Below are positions 59,482 through 64,000 of a DNA stretch of 64,000 bases, piece after piece. The number at the start of each line of letters is the position of its first letter. Position 1 is the stretch's first letter. The DNA comes from Vannielia litorea (lineage in GTDB: Bacteria > Pseudomonadota > Alphaproteobacteria > Rhodobacterales > Rhodobacteraceae). The stretch lies in contig NZ_JAHVJR010000001.1 of the NCBI RefSeq assembly GCF_019801175.1, positions 248,001-312,000 of the forward strand, written 5' to 3'. The notes beneath the pieces are model-generated. The model was not told where the DNA came from, did no database searches, and worked only from the letters and a program-made list of their open reading frames with translations. The translations under genes and the position numbers were made by a program.

Positions 59482-60560
59482 GCCTGTGGGAGGGTATCAG
59501 CCTGGTGCTGACGGGCTGCCTGCGGCTGGGCGAGGCGGTGCCGGGGCTCGGGGCGCGGGTGTTGCTGCATGCGGGGCCGGCGTTTGAGGGTCCGGCGGTG
59601 ATGCCGCGGCCGGTGGTAAATGCGGCTGTGGCGGCGGTGTTGGCGGAGGGTTGGGCGGATGCGCCGGAGGCGGCGGAAGGGATGATCCGGGCGGGCGAGG
59701 TGGCGATGTGTCCGGCGCAGGAGGTGGGGGTGGTGACACCGCTGGCTTGTGTGGTCGCCCCGAACATGCCGGTGTTGGTGGTGGAGGCCGGGGGGGTGAA
59801 GGCGTTTTCGCCGGTAAGCGATGGAGCCTTGGACGGAGCCTTGCGGTTTGGCGTGTCCAATCCGGCGGCGCAGGTGGCGCGGATCGGGGAGATGGTGGCG
59901 ATGGAGGGGCCGTTGCGGGCGGCGATTGGAGAGGGCGTCGCGCTTATGCCGCTGATGTCACAGGCGATTGCGGCGGGGGATGACCTGCACGGCTCGGTGG
60001 CCGCGATGAGCGCGGCGCTGGCGGATCGGCTGGGAATGAGCGGGGCGGCGGAGGCCTATGCGCGGATGCCGCTCTTTGCGCTGAACGCGGTGATGGCGGC
60101 GGCGGCGGTTATGCTGAAGGCCGGCGCGGCGCGGGCGCCGGAGCCGATGGTAATAGCCGCGGGAGGCAACGGGGTGGCCTTTGGCTGGATGACCTCGGAC
60201 GCGCCGGGGGTCTGGCAGGTGCGGGCCGCGACCACGCCCGAAGGCCCGAGGATGGATGGCGGCGCGGCGAAGGTGCTGCCTGCGATTGGCGATAGTGCGG
60301 TGATTGATGCGCTGGGGCTTGGCGGGCCGATCCTGCGGCATGCGCCTGCGCTGCGGGAGGCGCTTGCGCCGTTTTATGGCGCTGAGGTCTTTGAAGCCTC
60401 GCCCGCCTTTCTGGCGCCGCACCCGGAATTGCCGGAGGATATTCACCTCGGCTGCGCCGCCGCGCGGCTGGGCCGGCATCCGGGCATCATGCTGGCGATG
60501 CTCGGTGCGGAGGGCGAGGGGCTTGTGGGGCGTGGGCTGGCGGGGTGGCCGGGGGCCTAG
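59478..60560 (+). CDS. DUF1116 (AllG/YlbE-like) protein
   Basis: A 360-residue protein similar to DUF1116 proteins such as E. coli AllG/YlbE, subunits linked to oxamate carbamoyltransferase. Matching blocks are LLHAGP near residue 30, EGWADAPEAAEGMIRAGEV, MPVLVVEAGG, RFGVSNPAAQ, DDLHGSVAAMSAAL and GDSAVIDALGLGG. It is about 60 residues shorter than AllG. The partner subunits (AllF/FdrA and AllH type) are not seen in the window. It ends convergently with the ABC transporter, sharing a CTAG. Start ATG 59478 gives MSLWEGISLVL. Confidence 0.75.
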   Translation: MSLWEGISLVLTGCLRLGEAVPGLGARVLLHAGPAFEGPAVMPRPVVNAAVAAVLAEGWADAPEAAEGMIRAGEVAMCPAQEVGVVTPLACVVAPNMPVLVVEAGGVKAFSPVSDGALDGALRFGVSNPAAQVARIGEMVAMEGPLRAAIGEGVALMPLMSQAIAAGDDLHGSVAAMSAALADRLGMSGAAEAYARMPLFALNAVMAAAAVMLKAGAARAPEPMVIAAGGNGVAFGWMTSDAPGVWQVRAATTPEGPRMDGGAAKVLPAIGDSAVIDALGLGGPILRHAPALREALAPFYGAEVFEASPAFLAPHPELPEDIHLGCAAARLGRHPGIMLAMLGAEGEGLVGRGLAGWPGA

Positions 60561-62230
60561 GACACCCGCAGTTTCTCCGGCTCGAAATGCGGGATCGCGG
60601 CCACCAGCTTTTGCGTGTAGGGGGCGCGCGGCGCGTGAAGGACCTGCTCGGCGCTGCCTTCCTCAACGATCTTGCCCCGGTTCATCACGATGGTGCGCTC
60701 GCAGAGCAGGCGCACCACGTTGAGATCGTGGCTAACGAAAATGTAGCTCATGCCCAGCTCGCGGCGCAGACGGTCGAGCAGTTGCAGCACCACGGCCTGC
60801 ACCGACACGTCGAGCGCCGAGGTCGGCTCGTCGAGGATCAACAGCAGCGGGTCGGTGGCGATGGCGCGGGCGATGTTGACCCGCGCCTTCTGCCCGCCCG
60901 AAAGCTGGTGCGGATAGCGCGATAGCAACTCGCCGGGCAGGCCGACCATCTCGGCCAGCATGGCGGTGCGGCGGCTGAGTTCTCCTGCGTCTTTCATGCC
61001 CATGATCCGGCGCAGGGGCTGTGCGATCACATCCGATGCAGACCAGCGCGGATCGAGGCTGTCGTGACTGTCCTGAAACACCATCTGGACCTGCCCGCGC
61101 TGGGGCATCCGGGCAAAGCGCTGGGCCGGGTGGTGCAGGATGTCATGCCCATCGAAAATGACCGAGCCGGAGGTTGCATCTTGCAGGCGGGCGATGATGG
61201 AGGAGGTGGTGGACTTGCCGCAGCCGCTCTCGCCCACCAGCCCGAGGCTCTCGCCGCGCCGCAACTCGAAGCTGATGCCATCGACGGCGCGGAAGGGCGC
61301 GGGCTTGCGGCCAAAGAAGCCGGTGCCGCGGCGGGGAAATTCCTTCACGAGGTTCACCACCTCCAGCAGCCGGTCGGGGCCGGGGCGGTTTTGCGGGGTG
61401 GGGGTGATCTTGGCGGGGGCTTCGAGCTGGCCGCGGGTCAGATCCTCCAGCCGCGAGTCGGGGCCGGGGGAGGCGGCGATTAGCTTTTGGGTATAGGGAT
61501 GGCGAGGCGCGGTGAAGAGCTGGCGCACCGGGGCGCTCTCGACCACGCGGCCCTTTTCCATCACCACGATCCGGTCGCAATATTCGGCGGCCATGCCGAG
61601 ATCATGGGTGATCAGCACCACCGACATGCCGCGTGCGCGGGTCAGCTCGCGCATCAGGTCCATCGTGGTTTTCTGGGTGGTCACGTCGAGGCCGGTGGTC
61701 GGCTCGTCGGCGATCAGCAGGCGGGGGGAGCAGGCCAGTGCGAGGGCGATCATCACCCGCTGGCACATGCCGCCCGACAGCTCGAAGGGATAGGCGTTGT
61801 AGCGCTCTTCGGGGTCGTTGATCTGGACCTGCCGGAGCAGGTCGATGGCCTTGGCCTTGGCATCGGTGCGCCCGGCGAGCGCGTGGCGTTTGAGCACGTC
61901 GGAAAGCTGCTGGCCGACGGTCATGATCGGGTTCAGCGCCGCCCGTGGGTTCTGGAAAATCATCGAGATCTCGCGGCCCCGGAGCGGGCGTTGCTGGCCG
62001 AGCAGCGGCTTGCCATCGTAGCTGACGCTGCCGCCCGCCACCCGGCCCGCCTGATCGAGCAGGCCGATGGTGGTGTAGGCGGAGACCGACTTGCCCGAGC
62101 CGCTCTCGCCCACCACGCCGACCACCTCGCCCGCGCCGACCTCGAAGCTGACGTCGTGCAGGGCGGTGACCTCGCCGTTGCGGGTGCGGAAGGCGATGGA
62201 GAGGTTCTCGACCTTGAGAAGCGGGGTCAT
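60557..62230 (-). CDS. ABC transporter ATP-binding protein with two fused ATPase domains (Dpp/Opp type)
   Basis: A 557-residue fusion of the DppD- and DppF-type ATPases, as in YejF/GsiA. Domain 1 has Walker A GESGSGKSV near residue 38, signature LSGGMCQRVMIA and Walker B LLIADEPTTGLD. Domain 2 (from about 290) has GESGCGKSTT, LSGGQKARVNIA and LLILDEPTSALD. Each ends with the HPYTQKL or APYTQKL oligopeptide-type motif. The start at 62230 is chosen at MTPLLKVENLS; a longer frame overlaps the permease. It probably imports peptides or the amide that the facing operon degrades. Confidence 0.95.
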   Translation of the reverse strand: MTPLLKVENLSIAFRTRNGEVTALHDVSFEVGAGEVVGVVGESGSGKSVSAYTTIGLLDQAGRVAGGSVSYDGKPLLGQQRPLRGREISMIFQNPRAALNPIMTVGQQLSDVLKRHALAGRTDAKAKAIDLLRQVQINDPEERYNAYPFELSGGMCQRVMIALALACSPRLLIADEPTTGLDVTTQKTTMDLMRELTRARGMSVVLITHDLGMAAEYCDRIVVMEKGRVVESAPVRQLFTAPRHPYTQKLIAASPGPDSRLEDLTRGQLEAPAKITPTPQNRPGPDRLLEVVNLVKEFPRRGTGFFGRKPAPFRAVDGISFELRRGESLGLVGESGCGKSTTSSIIARLQDATSGSVIFDGHDILHHPAQRFARMPQRGQVQMVFQDSHDSLDPRWSASDVIAQPLRRIMGMKDAGELSRRTAMLAEMVGLPGELLSRYPHQLSGGQKARVNIARAIATDPLLLILDEPTSALDVSVQAVVLQLLDRLRRELGMSYIFVSHDLNVVRLLCERTIVMNRGKIVEEGSAEQVLHAPRAPYTQKLVAAIPHFEPEKLRVS

Positions 62231-62238
62231 TGGCGGCC

Positions 62239-63096
62239 TCACGTGCGGCGGGTCGGGTCGACGAGGTCGCGCAGCCCGTCGCCCATGAGGTTGAAGCAGA
62301 AGACGGCGAGCATCAGCGCGGTGCCGGGGAAGAGGGCCAGCCACCACTCGCCGGAGATGATGTAGGAGGCGCCCTCGGCGACCATGATGCCCCATTCGGC
62401 GGCGGGCGGGCGCACGCCCAGCCCGATGAACGAGAGGCCCGCCGCGTTGAGGATGGCCCAGCCGAGGTTGAGCGAGATCTGCACCATCATCGGCGGCAAC
62501 ACGTTGGGGAAGAGTTGGGTGGCGAGGATGCGCAGGCTGGAGCTGCCCGAGAGCCGGGCGGCCTGCACGTAGCCGGCGTTGCGGCGCACGGCCACCTCGG
62601 CGCGGGCGACGCGGATGTAGAAGGGCAGGTTGATGACGGCGGTGGCGTAGATCACGTTTTCGACCGTGTTGCCCATGGTCGCCACCACGCCCATTGCCAG
62701 CACGAAGAGGGGGAAGGCCATGATGGTATCGGACATGCGGCCGATGATGCGGTCGGCCCAGCCGCCGAAGAAGCCCGCGAGGCAGCCGAGCGCGGAGCCG
62801 ATGACGAAGGAGAGCGCCACGGCGGAGAGGGCGATGCCCAGATCGAGCCGGGTCGCGACGATGACGCGGCTGAACACGTCGCGCCCGAGGTGGTCGGTCC
62901 CGAAGGGGTGCGCCCATGAGGGCGGTTGCAGCGCATTGACGGCGCGGGTGGCGAGCGGGTCGTAGGGGGCGATGGCCGGGCCGAAGAGGGCGAGGAAGAT
63001 CATCAGCGCGAAGAGGCCAAAGCCGACCGCCGTGAGGGGGTTGCCGGAGAGCGTGTAGCGGAGGCGGGCGAGGGGGGCTGTGAGCGTTGCGGCCAT
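62239..63096 (-). CDS. ABC transporter permease, DppC type
   Basis: A 285-residue inner-membrane permease of the BPD_transp_1 family with an N-terminal OppC-type extension. The characteristic HPFGTDHLGRDVFSRVIVATRLDL is near residue 62. Five to six transmembrane helices follow, and the EAA loop is in YVQAARLSGSSSLRILATQLFPNV. It lies eight bases upstream of the ATPase gene in the operon and one base after the DppB-type permease, so all three are cotranscribed. Confidence 0.95.
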   Translation of the reverse strand: MAATLTAPLARLRYTLSGNPLTAVGFGLFALMIFLALFGPAIAPYDPLATRAVNALQPPSWAHPFGTDHLGRDVFSRVIVATRLDLGIALSAVALSFVIGSALGCLAGFFGGWADRIIGRMSDTIMAFPLFVLAMGVVATMGNTVENVIYATAVINLPFYIRVARAEVAVRRNAGYVQAARLSGSSSLRILATQLFPNVLPPMMVQISLNLGWAILNAAGLSFIGLGVRPPAAEWGIMVAEGASYIISGEWWLALFPGTALMLAVFCFNLMGDGLRDLVDPTRRT

Positions 63097-63097
63097 G

Positions 63098-64000
63098 TCA
63101 GCTTTCCAGTCCGATGCGCGGGTCGATCAGGGTGAGCACCACGTCGATGAAGAGGTTCACCACCACGAAGAGCAGGGCCATGCAGAGCACGAAGCCCTGC
63201 ACGGCGGCATAGTCGGAGGCGACCAGCGCGCCGATGGCGTAGGAGCCGATGCCGGGCCAGGAGAAGACCTTTTCGACCAGCACGTTGGCGCCGAGAAGGA
63301 AGGAGAACACCATGCCCAGCGTGGTCAGCACCGGCAGGGCGGCGTTGCGGAAGGCATAGACCCAGATCACCCGCGCACCGCCCAGCCCGTTGGCCCGCGC
63401 GGTGCGGACGTATTCGCCCGAGAGCGCGGCCAGCATGGCGGCGCGGGTCATGCGGGCGATGGGTGCGAGTGCAAAGAGGCTGAGGGTGATGGCGGGCAGG
63501 ATCATCTGGCGCAGGCTGGCCCAGAACACCTCCCAATCGCCGGCAAGCGCGGCGTCGATGGAGTAGAATCCGGTCACCTGCGGGGGCGAGAGGTAGAGAA
63601 AATCGAGCCGGCCCAGCGGCGAGGGCGCCCAGCCGAGCAGGTAGTAGAAGATGTAGATCAGGAACAGCCCGGTGAAGAAGGTGGGCAGCGACACGCCTGC
63701 GGTGACAAGCACGCGGCAGAGGTGATCGACCCAGCTGCCGGGGCGGGTGGCGGCCAGCACGCCGAGCGGGATGGCGATGGCCATCGACAGCAGCAGGCCC
63801 GCGAGGGTCAGCTCCAGAGAGGCGGGCAGGCGGCTCATCAGCTCGGTCAGCACCGGACGGCCGGTGGAGAGGGAGTTTCCGAGATCTCCATGCAGGAGAT
63901 CCCGGAGGTAGTAGAGGAACTGGACAGGAAGGGAGTGATCCAGCCCCAGCTCTGCGCGGATCTGGGCGATGGTGTCCTCATTGGCCATGAGACCGGCAAA
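63098..64000 (-). CDS. ABC transporter permease, DppB type (5' end outside window)
   Basis: A BPD_transp_1 permease of the DppB/OppB type. The visible 300 residues begin with FAGLMANEDTIAQIRAELGLDHSLPVQFLYYL, which matches the region about 60 residues into a typical DppB, so the true start lies beyond the right edge and the ATG at 63988 is probably internal. The first transmembrane helix is therefore missing from view. The EAA loop is EYVRTARANGLGGARVIWVYAFRNA. The binding-protein gene is expected further right. Confidence 0.93.
   Translation of the reverse strand, partial: FAGLMANEDTIAQIRAELGLDHSLPVQFLYYLRDLLHGDLGNSLSTGRPVLTELMSRLPASLELTLAGLLLSMAIAIPLGVLAATRPGSWVDHLCRVLVTAGVSLPTFFTGLFLIYIFYYLLGWAPSPLGRLDFLYLSPPQVTGFYSIDAALAGDWEVFWASLRQMILPAITLSLFALAPIARMTRAAMLAALSGEYVRTARANGLGGARVIWVYAFRNAALPVLTTLGMVFSFLLGANVLVEKVFSWPGIGSYAIGALVASDYAAVQGFVLCMALLFVVVNLFIDVVLTLIDPRIGLES

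Overview
The window is high-GC DNA with dense, overlapping operons, typical of an alphaproteobacterium and most likely a Rhodobacterales (Roseobacter-type) bacterium. Pointers are the hisS-hisZ-hisG (short form) operon, a B12-dependent class II ribonucleotide reductase next to a DUF1489 gene, a Hint_2-type protein, and several catabolic ABC/TTT transporter clusters. No insertion sequence, integrase, prophage, rRNA or CRISPR array was recognised. The only RNA gene found is one tRNA-Leu. The assignment to a family is inferred from gene content, not from a marker comparison.

Layout. (1) 1-8935, minus: a purine operon, xdhA-xdhB-xdhC followed by a BMP-type ABC transporter (ATPase, two permeases, binding protein cut by the left edge). 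(2) 9156-11418, minus: two SRPBCC proteins with an ArsR-type regulator that may control itself through a leaderless promoter, then glutaminase. (3) 11468-24675: housekeeping genes (dnaE, slyX, hisS-hisZ-hisG, class II RNR, DUF1489) mixed with an orphan PAAR-like protein, a Hint protein and an APH-like kinase. (4) 24923-29788, minus: a 1621-residue multidomain secreted-type nuclease with duplicated lamin-tail modules. (5) 29938-34755: a meta-cleavage type aromatic cluster. A HpaH-like hydratase diverges from a HpaE-like dehydrogenase, two extradiol-dioxygenase-like VOC proteins (the first has lost all three metal ligands) and a class II aldolase-fold protein without the usual zinc histidines. 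(6) 34788-39461: divergent metF/metR, inositol monophosphatase, GFA protein, rhomboid protease, TPR protein. (7) tRNA-Leu(UAA) at 39720-39804.

(8) 39900-55697 is the most interesting region. It is a continuous hydroxy-acid or sugar-acid catabolic block with larB, larE and larC (synthesis of the nickel-pincer nucleotide cofactor, NPN), a LarA-superfamily protein that would use that cofactor, a UxaA-type dehydratase, an IlvD/Edd-type dehydratase, an Ldh2-type dehydrogenase, an atypical SDR, a DapA-family lyase, a RraA-family protein, a complete tripartite tricarboxylate transporter, and LysR and GntR regulators. My reading is that a hydroxy- or sugar acid enters through TctABC, is epimerised or racemised at C2 by the NPN enzyme, and is then dehydrated, oxidised and cleaved. 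The substrate cannot be read from the sequence.

(9) 56117-64000: a Rieske protein, a dihydroorotase-like amidohydrolase, and an amidase/HpxZ-like/DUF1116 (AllG-like) operon facing a Dpp/Opp-type ABC transporter that runs off the right edge. This suggests use of a ureide, oxalurate/oxamate or similar amide. Together with the xdh operon at the left edge, the window carries two nitrogen-scavenging modules.
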